From assembly GCF_002192415.1 (NCBI RefSeq), contig NZ_CP021780.1:5208001-5272000 (forward strand): 64,000 nucleotides of DNA, written 5' to 3'. This DNA comes from Paenibacillus donghaensis (GTDB lineage: Bacteria > Bacillota > Bacilli > Paenibacillales > Paenibacillaceae). A program made the translations under genes and the position numbers. This document shows, piece after piece, positions 45,068 to 53,358 of the stretch. The notes under the pieces are model-generated. The model saw only the letters and a list, made by a program, of their open reading frames with translations. It was not told where the DNA came from and did no database searches. Positions within the stretch are counted from its first letter, which is position 1, and each line of letters begins with the position of its first letter.

Positions 45068-46866
45068 CTAGAACCACCTGCCCTCTCTATATGCCATTCT
45101 CCGGCATCCGTATAGATTTCCCACATCCTCGCATACTGCCCCTGCCGCAGCAGCAGGGAGTCATGTGTGCCGCGTTCAATGATTTCTCCCTCCTGCAGCA
45201 CCAAGATCTGGGCCGCTTCGCGGATAGAGCTCAGCCGGTGGGCTATGACCAGCACCGTTTTGCCGCGCATCAGCTCCGTTAAGGCCAGCTGCATCCTGTG
45301 TTCATTCTCCGGGTCGGCAAAAGCGGTCGCTTCATCCAGCACAAGAATGGGCGCATTCTTCAGAATCGCCCGGGCAACGGCGATCCGCTGCTCCTCCCCG
45401 CCGGACAGATAAACGCCGCCTTCACCGATAAGAGTATCGTAGCCATGCGGGAGCCGGGTGATAAAGTCATCGCACTGGGCGGCACGCGCAGCAGCCTGCA
45501 CCTCAGCCAGCGTCGCTCCGGGCTTGCCGACGGCAATATTCTCATAGAACGTATCATAGAACAGAAAAGTCTCCTGGAACACAAAGGCAACCGTGTTCAT
45601 CAGTTCGGCCACCGCCATGTTGCGGATATCCACTCCGCCGATGGTAATACTGCCGGCCTGAGGGTCCCAGAACCGCGGCACAAGGCTGGCCACAGTCGAT
45701 TTGCCTGAACCTGAAGGACCGACCAGTGCGGTTACCCTGCCCTGCTCCGCCCGAAAGGACACCTGGTGTAGCGCTGCCGCTGCAGTTCCGTCGGGATGGT
45801 AAGAGAAGGTGACCCCGCTGAATTCAATCTCATAGCTCTGCGGCGATTGGGGAATAGCAGTCTCCGGCACAGGCGTTTGCGCCAGCAGACGGTCCATCCG
45901 TTCTACGCCTTCACCGATATCCCTGGTGCTGGAAGCCAGCATCATCAGCTTGAATAGCGGTGTAGACACGCCCGGGGCCATGACCAGAAAGAACAGCAGC
46001 ACCAGCGCAAAGGATATCGCATCCGGGGAACCGTCCAGCAGAAACACGCCTACCGGCAGGATGAATGTAAACGGCGAAACCAGCAGTGTTTTGAACAGAA
46101 TATAGCCGTTCTGATAACGGTCGGTAAACTGCAGGCAGTAATCACGGTAACTTACCATATCGCTGTAAAATTTACGGAAGGAATGCACCGTCTGCCCGAA
46201 CACCTTAACTGCCGGCATCCCGCGCACATATTGAACGGCAGAAGCATTGATCTGCTCCAGAGAGTCATAATACTGCTTGGCACTGGCTTTGCCCTTGCGG
46301 CTTGTCATCAGCATCGACTGGACGGCGAAGCCGGCGGCAATCGGCAGCAGGCAAGCCAGCGCAAGCGGCGGGCTGAGCCAGAACATCGCGCCTATCATCA
46401 GTACCGTGGTCACTACCGCACTGATCAGATCAGGCAGCTTATGGGCAATGAAATTCTCCACCTTGTCCACGTTCTGCTCCAGCGTTTTTTTGACCGTTCC
46501 CGTTGAGGTGCCTGTCAGGTATCCCAGCGGCAGCCTGCCCAGATGCTCCGTCATCTTGATCCGCAGCTGATACTGGATACGGAAAGCGGCAATATGTGAA
46601 CACATTATTCCGGCATAAGAGAGCACCAGGCCGAGGATAAGCGCATACAGGGCAATCCAGCCCCAGGTTATCATTAGCGCTCCATCCGCCTGGGCCGGGG
46701 CAGCGGCATGGCGCAGCAGCTCCGCCAGGATGAAATATACAGAAATAAACGGAACAAGCATCAGCACGGCACTGGCTGAGGACAAGATTCCGGCAAGGAG
46801 CAGCAGCCCCCGTTTCTCTCCGGCGATCTCCAGCAGCCGGGGCATGCCGGTTTTGGTTCTACTCAC
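45064..46866 (-). CDS. ABC half-transporter, exporter fold, partner of the next gene
   Basis: 600 residues from GTG at 46866 (MSRTKTGMPRLLEIAGEKRG), with GGAGGG 6 nt upstream; the open frame extends further upstream but that part lies across the promoter and Fur-like site. Six-helix membrane domain (about 15-310), then ATPase domain with Walker A GPSGSGKS (about 385), signature LSGGEEQ, Walker B LVLDEATAFAD and VIAHRL. It is the first gene of the two-gene transporter operon, 45 nt behind a Fur-box-like palindrome and next to the AraC regulator gene. Confidence 0.85.
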   Translation of the reverse strand: MSRTKTGMPRLLEIAGEKRGLLLLAGILSSASAVLMLVPFISVYFILAELLRHAAAPAQADGALMITWGWIALYALILGLVLSYAGIMCSHIAAFRIQYQLRIKMTEHLGRLPLGYLTGTSTGTVKKTLEQNVDKVENFIAHKLPDLISAVVTTVLMIGAMFWLSPPLALACLLPIAAGFAVQSMLMTSRKGKASAKQYYDSLEQINASAVQYVRGMPAVKVFGQTVHSFRKFYSDMVSYRDYCLQFTDRYQNGYILFKTLLVSPFTFILPVGVFLLDGSPDAISFALVLLFFLVMAPGVSTPLFKLMMLASSTRDIGEGVERMDRLLAQTPVPETAIPQSPQSYEIEFSGVTFSYHPDGTAAAALHQVSFRAEQGRVTALVGPSGSGKSTVASLVPRFWDPQAGSITIGGVDIRNMAVAELMNTVAFVFQETFLFYDTFYENIAVGKPGATLAEVQAAARAAQCDDFITRLPHGYDTLIGEGGVYLSGGEEQRIAVARAILKNAPILVLDEATAFADPENEHRMQLALTELMRGKTVLVIAHRLSSIREAAQILVLQEGEIIERGTHDSLLLRQGQYARMWEIYTDAGEWHIERAGGSR

Positions 46867-46910
46867 AGCGTTCCCTCCACTCCTAATTTTAGCGCACACA
46901 AAAAATGCAC

Positions 46911-46925
46911 TGAGAATGATTCTCT
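46911..46925. promoter_or_regulatory. Fur-box-like palindrome upstream of the ABC operon
   Basis: TGAGAATGATTCTCT matches the 7-1-7 Fur consensus TGATAATNATTATCA at 12 of 14 defined positions. It lies 45 nt upstream of the first ABC gene start, where repression by ferrous-iron-bound Fur would be effective. A further palindrome AGAGC-GCC-GCTCT lies at about 46946-46960, possibly a regulator site. Confidence 0.65.
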
Positions 46926-46996
46926 GTGCATAAGTGTACGTGGTGGAAGAGCGCCGCTCTACCAAGTATGGGATTATTCCTGCCCAAAAAGGGAGT

Positions 46997-48007
46997 TTAC
47001 GACGGCTGCTGCCTGTGGGCTGATGTTCGCCTGCCTCCGCTGGCGAAGGCTCCCGGAGACACACCGAATCTTTTGCGGAAGGCCGCTGCAAAATGACTGA
47101 CATTGCCATACCCTACGCTGGCAGCTGCCTGGCTGACTGAGATATCTCCCTTCTCCAGCAGCCGGCGTGCACTCTGCATCCGCTGCTCAATGGCATAGGC
47201 ATGGACAGTATAGCCGTACATTTCCTTGAAGCCTTTTTTGAGTTTGAATTCATTCAGGCAGATCATCCTGGACAGTCCGGCAAGGGTAGGCGGTTGCAGA
47301 TAATCACGCTGCAGGATTTCCTTCGCCAGCTCCAGGCTGCGCATATCCTCCTTGGACAGCTTAACGCTTCGCTGAGTCTGCTGTCTGCCATGCATCGACT
47401 CATTGAGATAGACGGCAAGCAGCTCCAGCATTTTGCCCTCCAGATACAGCTCGCGCATGCCTGAACCGTAGGAGCAGTCGGCAATCTGCTTCAGAATAAG
47501 GGTCATTTCGGGAGTAATACTGTTCCTGCTGAACAACGCCCCGTCACTGGCTATCCTGCCCGGCTCTTCATTTCCGGTCAAGCGCACAAAATGCTCAGGA
47601 CTCATATCAATGCTGAGAAACCGGTATTCGGTATCACTATGGTACACACAGTTCTCCGACCGGCCTCCGCCATGCAGCAGCGCACTCTCCCCGGTGCAGA
47701 TCTGGAAATCCTCACCCTTCAGCGATGTGCCCCACTCGATCCCCTGTCCCAGGCAGAATACCAATTCGGTGCGCGGCATCATGAATTCGCCATTGGCTTC
47801 TATGTCGCGGTTAAACTGCAGGTCGAAATCCGACATCTGGATACAGCCGGGTGCAAGCAGACTTCGGCAGCTTCCCCGCCCTATAGATTCGGGTAGAGTA
47901 ATTTGGAAATCACCTCTGTCGATACGGAAGGTATGGTTGAAGTCTTTACCACTCAGCGTCTTGTGGGCATCTATAGTTTCAGATGGAGTCCAATCCTTAT
48001 TCTGCAA
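46997..48007 (-). CDS. AraC family regulator, PchR/YbtA-like
   Basis: 336 residues if the TTG at 48007 is used (GAGAAGG 9 nt upstream). An ATG at 48043 overlaps the -10 box of the only good promoter, so it cannot be in the transcript. The C-terminal 100 residues are an AraC double helix-turn-helix (LNEFKLKKGFKEMYGYTVHAYAIEQRM, then VSQAAASVGYGNVSHFAAAFRKRFGVSP). The LNEFKLKKGF wording is typical of PchR/YbtA-type siderophore-responsive activators. The N-terminal half is a sensory domain. The two downstream ABC genes are the likely targets, and a Fur-like site covers its own promoter. Confidence 0.88.
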   Translation of the reverse strand: MQNKDWTPSETIDAHKTLSGKDFNHTFRIDRGDFQITLPESIGRGSCRSLLAPGCIQMSDFDLQFNRDIEANGEFMMPRTELVFCLGQGIEWGTSLKGEDFQICTGESALLHGGGRSENCVYHSDTEYRFLSIDMSPEHFVRLTGNEEPGRIASDGALFSRNSITPEMTLILKQIADCSYGSGMRELYLEGKMLELLAVYLNESMHGRQQTQRSVKLSKEDMRSLELAKEILQRDYLQPPTLAGLSRMICLNEFKLKKGFKEMYGYTVHAYAIEQRMQSARRLLEKGDISVSQAAASVGYGNVSHFAAAFRKRFGVSPGAFASGGRRTSAHRQQPS

Positions 48008-48041
48008 TGTGTTCAGCCTTCTCTCTTCATGCGATACATCC

Positions 48042-48071
48042 ATTATAGTCGCAATTGAGAACTATTATCAA
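48042..48071 (-). promoter_or_regulatory. Promoter of the AraC gene overlapped by a Fur-box-like site
   Basis: TTGATA (48066-48071) and TATAAT (48042-48047) on the minus strand with an 18-nt spacer. TGAGAACTATTATCA at 48056-48070 (plus-strand reading) matches TGATAATNATTATCA at 12 of 14 defined positions and covers the -35 box and spacer, the classic position for repression. Confidence 0.7.
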
Positions 48072-48121
48072 TGGCAAACAGAAGAAGGATAAATTATAGC
48101 GTGGAACCTATAAATTCTTAT

Positions 48122-48171
48122 ATTTCAAAGAAACCGCCACTCTCTCAACTAACAAGAGACTGCCGGTTTCT
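48122..48171 (-). terminator. Terminator of the rRNA methyltransferase gene
   Basis: Interrupted stem AGAAACCG..TCTCT / AGAGA..CGGTTTCT with TTTCTTTG after it on the minus strand, 25 nt beyond the methyltransferase stop. Confidence 0.7.
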
Positions 48172-48196
48172 GATCATAGCCGTTTGCAGGCTTGCT

Positions 48197-49573
48197 CTAT
48201 TTCTTGCTCCGTACTTCAAAAATGGCGAATTTCAGGTAATGGCCTTCATTAACGCCCAGAATCTGCGGATGGTCCTTGCCAGCGGCCCGCCATTCGATCA
48301 GGCGCAGCACCTTGCCCGCATCCTTGGCCGCGTCGGCAATCGTCTCCAGGAACAGCTCCGGCTGCATGTGGTACGAGCAGCTGGCTGTTACCAGATAGCC
48401 GCCCTCATTGACCAGCTTCATGCCATGCAGGTTGATATCCTTGTATCCGCGGACCGCCCCTGCCACTGCCCCCTTGCTCTTGGCAAAAGCAGGCGGATCC
48501 AGGATCACCACATCCCAGCTCCGGCCACCGCCCGCCGTCATCGGCTTGGCTGTATCCGCCTTGGCTGCGCCCGAAGCGGTCGCCCGCTCTGTCCGCTCAT
48601 CCAGCCCTTTTACCTGATTGCGCAGGTAGGCAAAGGCATCGTCCACGACAAATTCCACCCGATCCGTGAACCCGTTCAGCTCCACATTGACCTTCGCGCT
48701 TTCGATGGCATGGGCAGAGACGTCCAGACAGGTAACCTTTTTGGCGCCGTATTTGCAGGCATGCAGTGTGAAACTGCCGGTATGCGCGAAGCATTCCAGC
48801 ACCGTTGCCCCATCCCAATAGGGGAAGCTGACCGGCTTGCCGCTTTTGTTCACAGGCAGCTGCTGCAAGGAGCCGTCCTCGGCCTCCACTTCCTGCAGCG
48901 TAATTCCGCTGCGTCCGCCCCAGCCCTTCATCAGCGGAGCAATCGAAGCGCGGTTCTCGCGCTGGTCGAAGAAATATCCGGTCTTCTGGCCTTCCTCAAT
49001 ATCGACGGTCAGCTTCAGCCCGTTCTCGCTTACGGTCACATGGCGCGGACAGTCACCGTACAATACGCCGGTTGTCTGCTCCAGGCCTTCCAGCCCGCGC
49101 ACACTGACATCGCTGCGTTCGTAGATTCCCTGCGGCGCCATGACCTGCACCAGCGCTTCGATGATCTCGGTGCGGCACTTATCCATACCAAGCGTCAGCA
49201 GCTGCACCACCAGAATCTCGCCGAAACGGTCTACAATCAGCCCCGGCAGAAAATCCGCTTCTCCGTAAACCAGCCGGTACGCATCCGCACCCGGGAGGAA
49301 ACGCTGTCTGTGCTCCAGACACTGGGTGAACCGTTCAATAAAGAACGCCGTATCCATCGCTGCAAGCGGAGCCTGCGACACAATTCTGACCGTAATCTGT
49401 GATGCCGGGTTGTAGTATCCGGTTGCCAGGTATCTCTTCTGGTGATTAAGCACCTCTACCAATCTGCCCGCCTGCGGCTCTCCCTCTACGGAAGCGATCT
49501 CCCCTGCAAAGACCCACGGATGGCTCTGTTCCAATCTTTTTTTGCGGTTTTTGTCCAGAATAACCGATGCCAA
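48197..49573 (-). CDS. Class I SAM-dependent rRNA methyltransferase, RlmI-like
   Basis: 458 residues from TTG at 49573 (MASVILDKNRKKRLEQSHPWVFAGEI), with AGGAG 9 nt upstream; the open frame extends further upstream but into the divergent gene's promoter. N-terminal PUA domain (1-75), a middle RFM domain (FIERFTQCLEHRQRFLPGADAYRLVYGEADFLPGLIVDRFG) and a Rossmann methyltransferase with VLECFAHTGSFTLHA and the catalytic-area DPPAFAKSK. RlmI methylates C1962 of 23S rRNA in E. coli. A low-complexity Ala/Thr/Gly insertion (ERATASGAAKADTAKPMTAG) just before DPPAFAK makes it about 60 residues longer than E. coli RlmI. Confidence 0.88.
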   Translation of the reverse strand: MASVILDKNRKKRLEQSHPWVFAGEIASVEGEPQAGRLVEVLNHQKRYLATGYYNPASQITVRIVSQAPLAAMDTAFFIERFTQCLEHRQRFLPGADAYRLVYGEADFLPGLIVDRFGEILVVQLLTLGMDKCRTEIIEALVQVMAPQGIYERSDVSVRGLEGLEQTTGVLYGDCPRHVTVSENGLKLTVDIEEGQKTGYFFDQRENRASIAPLMKGWGGRSGITLQEVEAEDGSLQQLPVNKSGKPVSFPYWDGATVLECFAHTGSFTLHACKYGAKKVTCLDVSAHAIESAKVNVELNGFTDRVEFVVDDAFAYLRNQVKGLDERTERATASGAAKADTAKPMTAGGGRSWDVVILDPPAFAKSKGAVAGAVRGYKDINLHGMKLVNEGGYLVTASCSYHMQPELFLETIADAAKDAGKVLRLIEWRAAGKDHPQILGVNEGHYLKFAIFEVRSKK

Positions 49574-49673
49574 TATCTTCAACTCCTGTTTCTCTTCAAA
49601 ATAGTTTGTATACATGTCCTTAGCATTGCCTTCATATATTGGTGTACAACCCCCGTCCAAAGGAGCCTGTCCT

Positions 49674-50660
49674 ATGATCCGTGATCTGCTGTTCCCTATC
49701 CTATATGGTCTTGTGATCTTTCTGGCCGGCATGAAGCTGATGGAGACCGCCATGTCCAAGCTTGCAGGCCCGCTGCTGCGGAGCAGCCTGAATAAAGCCA
49801 CCTCCACACCGGTCAAAGGTCTGATCGCCAGCAGTCTGCTCTCCGCGCTGCTGCAGAGCAGCACCGCTGTTACGGTGCTGACGATCGGCATGGTCAATGC
49901 CGGGCTGCTGACCTATGCCCGCACGCTGGGCATTATTCTCGGCAGCAACATCGGCACCTGCCTGACCACCGAGCTGATCAGCCTGCAGCTCAGCTCGGCC
50001 GCCGCGCCGCTGCTGGCCGCTTCGCTCAGCCTGTGGGCCGCCGCCGTCGTCGCCGGCGAGCTGCCGGGACCGCAGCGGCTGGCAGCAGCCGGGCGGCGGA
50101 TCAGCAGCCCGCTGCAGTTCATCAGCTTGGCGGTGGCCGGGTTCGCGCTTGTCCTGTGGGGCATCGCGGTCATGCAGTCCATCGGCCCCGCCCTGCAGAC
50201 GAGCGGCCTGTTCCAGTGGTTCCTGGACCACGCGGCTACCAGCGCGTTATGGGGGCTGGCGGCCGGGGCCTGCCTGACCGCCATGCTGCACAGCAGCGCC
50301 GCCGTCATCGCCATGTCGATGGGCGTGGCCACTTCAGGCGCGATGCCGCCGGAGCTGGGCATCGCCATTGTGCTTGGCGCCAATGTGGGCACCTGCGTAA
50401 CAGCCGTGATCGCCTCGATCGGCGGCTCGCCCTCCGGCGTCTTTGTCGCCTGGTCTCATGTGGCGCTTAACGTCGGCGGCGCTCTGCTGTTCCTGCCCCT
50501 GATCGGGCCGCTGGAGCAGGTCACCGCCTGGATCGGCGGCGGCCCCGCGGCCCGGATCGCCCATGCGCAGACGATCTTCAATGTCGTCTGCTCGCTGGGC
50601 GCTCTGCCGCTCTGCTACCTGCCGGTGTGGTCCAGGCTGGAGGCACGCCTCCAGTCCTGA
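49674..50660 (+). CDS. Na/Pi symporter family protein
   Basis: 328 residues from ATG at 49674 with AAGGAG 8 nt upstream. Two inverted Na/Pi-cotransporter repeats are evident: ALLQSSTAVTVLTIGMVNAG with GSNIGTC, and AMLHSSAAVIAMSMGVATSG with GANVGTC. The QSS and HSS signatures form the transport site. About eight to nine membrane helices. It lacks the C-terminal PhoU-like domain found in many relatives, so it is a short form. The substrate is probably phosphate, but other anions cannot be excluded. It is divergent from the methyltransferase gene. DNA here is notably GC-rich. Confidence 0.88.
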   Translation: MIRDLLFPILYGLVIFLAGMKLMETAMSKLAGPLLRSSLNKATSTPVKGLIASSLLSALLQSSTAVTVLTIGMVNAGLLTYARTLGIILGSNIGTCLTTELISLQLSSAAAPLLAASLSLWAAAVVAGELPGPQRLAAAGRRISSPLQFISLAVAGFALVLWGIAVMQSIGPALQTSGLFQWFLDHAATSALWGLAAGACLTAMLHSSAAVIAMSMGVATSGAMPPELGIAIVLGANVGTCVTAVIASIGGSPSGVFVAWSHVALNVGGALLFLPLIGPLEQVTAWIGGGPAARIAHAQTIFNVVCSLGALPLCYLPVWSRLEARLQS

Positions 50661-50802
50661 TCCCGCTGCCGGCGCTGCTCCATAACCGGCATCCGGCTAT
50701 CGCTGTATTATTATACTTCAAACCATGCTGCACATCTAATACGGATATCACTTCTGCATGAACAGCTAAGCCATTGCAGAGTCTCTAAATTCTCTAATCC
50801 GC

Positions 50803-50842
50803 AAAAATCCGCCGACCGGCTCTGCAGCCCATCGGCGGATCT
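50803..50842 (-). terminator. Terminator of the Ig-like protein gene
   Basis: Stem ATCCGCCGA/TCGGCGGAT followed on the minus strand by TTTTTGC, 16 nt after the stop codon. It could also end the converging Na/Pi gene. Confidence 0.8.
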
Positions 50843-50857
50843 TCTTACGGTTTAGTT

Positions 50858-53083
50858 CTATTTAACCGTTACGTTTACTGTTACAATTTTGCCGCCGAAC
50901 TTGCCTTTAATCGACGAGGTTCCCTTGCTCACGGCGGTAATGCTGCCGGAGGAGGTTACTCTGGCTACACCCGGCTTGGAGCTTGTCCAGGCTGCACTGC
51001 CTGTCACCACAGCTGTCTTGCCTGTGTCATAAATCGCTGTAACGATCACGCTCTGTACACTGCCCGGAGCCAACTTCAGCCGGGTTTCGCTTACCGTCAG
51101 CTTCTTCAGCTTGGGCACTACCGTAATCTTCACAGTGGCGGCAATGCCCTGGTAGGAGCCGCTCAGAACCACGTTGCCTTCGGCTACCGCTTTGACTGAG
51201 GTTCCCTTTACAGTGGCTACCTCCGGATTGGAGGACTCCCAATTCATCAGGGAGGAGACGTTTCCTGTCTTGCCATTCGAATAATAGGCCGTCACCTTGA
51301 TTGCTTTGGAGCCTTTGATATTCATCTCCAGCTGGGCCGGTTCCACGACCAGCTTGTTCACCTTCTGCTCAATGGTAACCTGGATGGTGATTGTTTTGTT
51401 GGCATAAGTTCCTTTCAGTGCAGCGGAACCTTTGACCAGACCTTTAACCACCTTACCTTTAGCTGTGGTTTTGATAATCGCATTCGCCCCCGACAGCTCC
51501 CATTCAATCGTTTCCGAAACATTCCGCTCATCGCCGTTCTCCATCACAGCATTGATCTGGGGAAGCGGCTGCTCTTCACCGGTAACCACTACGAAATTAT
51601 CATCCGGTCCAAGCAGAATCAGCACTTTATCCTGCACTTCAACCTGCAACTCAACGCTTGCGGCACGGATGCCGGCTTGAGCCGCAGTTACACTTGCAGT
51701 CTTAAACTTGCCAGTCAATTTGACTGTACCTGGCTTACCTGCGGTAAGCTTGCCATCCTTGATCATTACAACATCCTCATTGGCTGAGGTCCATTCCACT
51801 TCCTCGCTTAAATCAAGCGTTGTACCGTCCAGCTTCGTACCGCTCACCTTCGGCAGAGCTGCGGATTCTGCGGTGAACAGCTTCAGCTCTGTTTTGTCAG
51901 CCTTTAGCTCAGTCACTGTAGGGTGTACGGTTACCTTGAAGCTTCTGCTTATTCCCATATATTCTGCCTTCACAGTAGAAGTTCCCACAGCCTTGGCAGT
52001 CACCTCTGCCGCCCCGTTCGCTGTCGCAACGGTTGCCGCCAGCTGGTTGTCTGAGCTCCAGACGGCGCTTGCCGATACATCCAACGTGGAGTTGACGGCG
52101 TTTCTGACCTCTGCCTTAAGCTTAAGACCTTCACCCATGAACAGGGCCTGATCGCCTGCCGGTGTGAGCAGCAGCGCTTCATAAGGAGCGCGGACATAGA
52201 CATCCACCGATTTCGACACACCGAGATAACTTGCGGTGATAACGGCTTTGCCGGCCCCCGTTACCTTAATCTGGCCGTCTTCTACCGTAGCCACATTCTC
52301 ATTGGAGGAGGACCATTCCGCGTCTGCGGAAATGTTATTCTCAGCAGTATCTGCCCCCGCCTTGGTCATGGCAGACACAGCAACCGGCTGGTCGCCCATC
52401 AGCAGCTCAAGCTCTTTGATCTCAACATTGTCCTTCTTAAGCACAATGGCCGAGTAAGGCAACTGAACTACTGCTTTGAAGTTTGCCGTCAGCCCTTTGT
52501 ATTTGGCGGTAATTATTGATGTGCCTTCACCTGCCAGCGTAATTTTGCCAGCCGTGATGCTCAGCACTGCACTGTTGGAGCTGCTCCATTCCGCGTCGGC
52601 TGTGACATCCTTGATTGCGGTTGCCGATTGCCCGCCGGTAACATTGGCCTTCACGAGCAGCTTGTCGCCGCTGTCACCCAATTTAAAGATACCTGCCGAG
52701 GTGTGCACCAGGCTCAATTCCTTAAAGGAATGCGTTACCGATACTTCTACTGTAGTCAGCGCGTTATTGTATGAGGCCTTGATCACTGCTATCCCGGTAT
52801 CCACCGGAGTCAGCAGGCCATTAACAACCTTAGCCACACCCGTATTGGAGGATTCCCAAACTACGGCGCCTGTCACATCTTTTTTGGAAGAAGAGCCTTC
52901 CACATTAGCATATACTTTCAGTTGCTTCGGCGTTTGGCCTACGATAAGTTCCACTTTTGCCGAGCTCTCAAATTCAATCGAATTAATATCGCCTGCAGCT
53001 GCCAAGACGCTTACCGGAAAAGCAGCAGTGGCAATCAGCACCATGATGAGCAGCAATTTCGTCATTTTCCTGTACACAGTCAT
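50858..53083 (-). CDS. Secreted protein with eight Ig-like (BIG2) domains
   Basis: 741 residues from ATG at 53083 with AAGGAG 7 nt upstream. A signal peptide (MTVYRKMTKLLLIMVLIATA, cleavage likely after SVLAA) is followed by eight repeats of about 85 residues, each with the BIG2 core W-[ET]-S-S-N-x2-V-A-x-V, a G-x-[IL] strand and G-[TS]-x-x-[IL]-x-[AG]-x-[YF] strand. There is no catalytic domain, sortase motif or S-layer homology domain, so it is released or held by an unseen partner. It may be a surface adhesin or matrix protein. Confidence 0.88.
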   Translation of the reverse strand: MTVYRKMTKLLLIMVLIATAAFPVSVLAAAGDINSIEFESSAKVELIVGQTPKQLKVYANVEGSSSKKDVTGAVVWESSNTGVAKVVNGLLTPVDTGIAVIKASYNNALTTVEVSVTHSFKELSLVHTSAGIFKLGDSGDKLLVKANVTGGQSATAIKDVTADAEWSSSNSAVLSITAGKITLAGEGTSIITAKYKGLTANFKAVVQLPYSAIVLKKDNVEIKELELLMGDQPVAVSAMTKAGADTAENNISADAEWSSSNENVATVEDGQIKVTGAGKAVITASYLGVSKSVDVYVRAPYEALLLTPAGDQALFMGEGLKLKAEVRNAVNSTLDVSASAVWSSDNQLAATVATANGAAEVTAKAVGTSTVKAEYMGISRSFKVTVHPTVTELKADKTELKLFTAESAALPKVSGTKLDGTTLDLSEEVEWTSANEDVVMIKDGKLTAGKPGTVKLTGKFKTASVTAAQAGIRAASVELQVEVQDKVLILLGPDDNFVVVTGEEQPLPQINAVMENGDERNVSETIEWELSGANAIIKTTAKGKVVKGLVKGSAALKGTYANKTITIQVTIEQKVNKLVVEPAQLEMNIKGSKAIKVTAYYSNGKTGNVSSLMNWESSNPEVATVKGTSVKAVAEGNVVLSGSYQGIAATVKITVVPKLKKLTVSETRLKLAPGSVQSVIVTAIYDTGKTAVVTGSAAWTSSKPGVARVTSSGSITAVSKGTSSIKGKFGGKIVTVNVTVK

Positions 53084-53226
53084 TAGTTCTCTCCTTAGGC
53101 TATCAGTTATTTTCCACACTCTTCCACTATATCGACATTAAACAGCCCATAGTTTACCTTATTTCAAAATTAGCTGGTAGTCGCTCACAATTTAGCAGGG
53201 GGACTTCTTCCTCAAAATTCAAATAT

Positions 53227-53262
53227 AAATAATCCCGCTAGTCAAAACCAGCGAGATTATTC
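53227..53262 (-). terminator. Probable terminator after the GH28 gene
   Basis: Stem AATCCCGCT/AGCGAGATT with one mismatch and an A/T-rich tail on the minus strand (TTATTTATATTT). A second small hairpin, ACCCGGA/TCCGGGT, lies at 53271-53291. Both follow the GH28 stop by less than 140 nt. Confidence 0.6.
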
Positions 53263-53358
53263 ATTCGATCACCCGGACGCTTCCGGGTAGTTTCTTCTAT
53301 TATTATATTGAAGAAGAGCGGTTCAGCATCCAGCATATGAAGCGCAAGGGCATCACCA

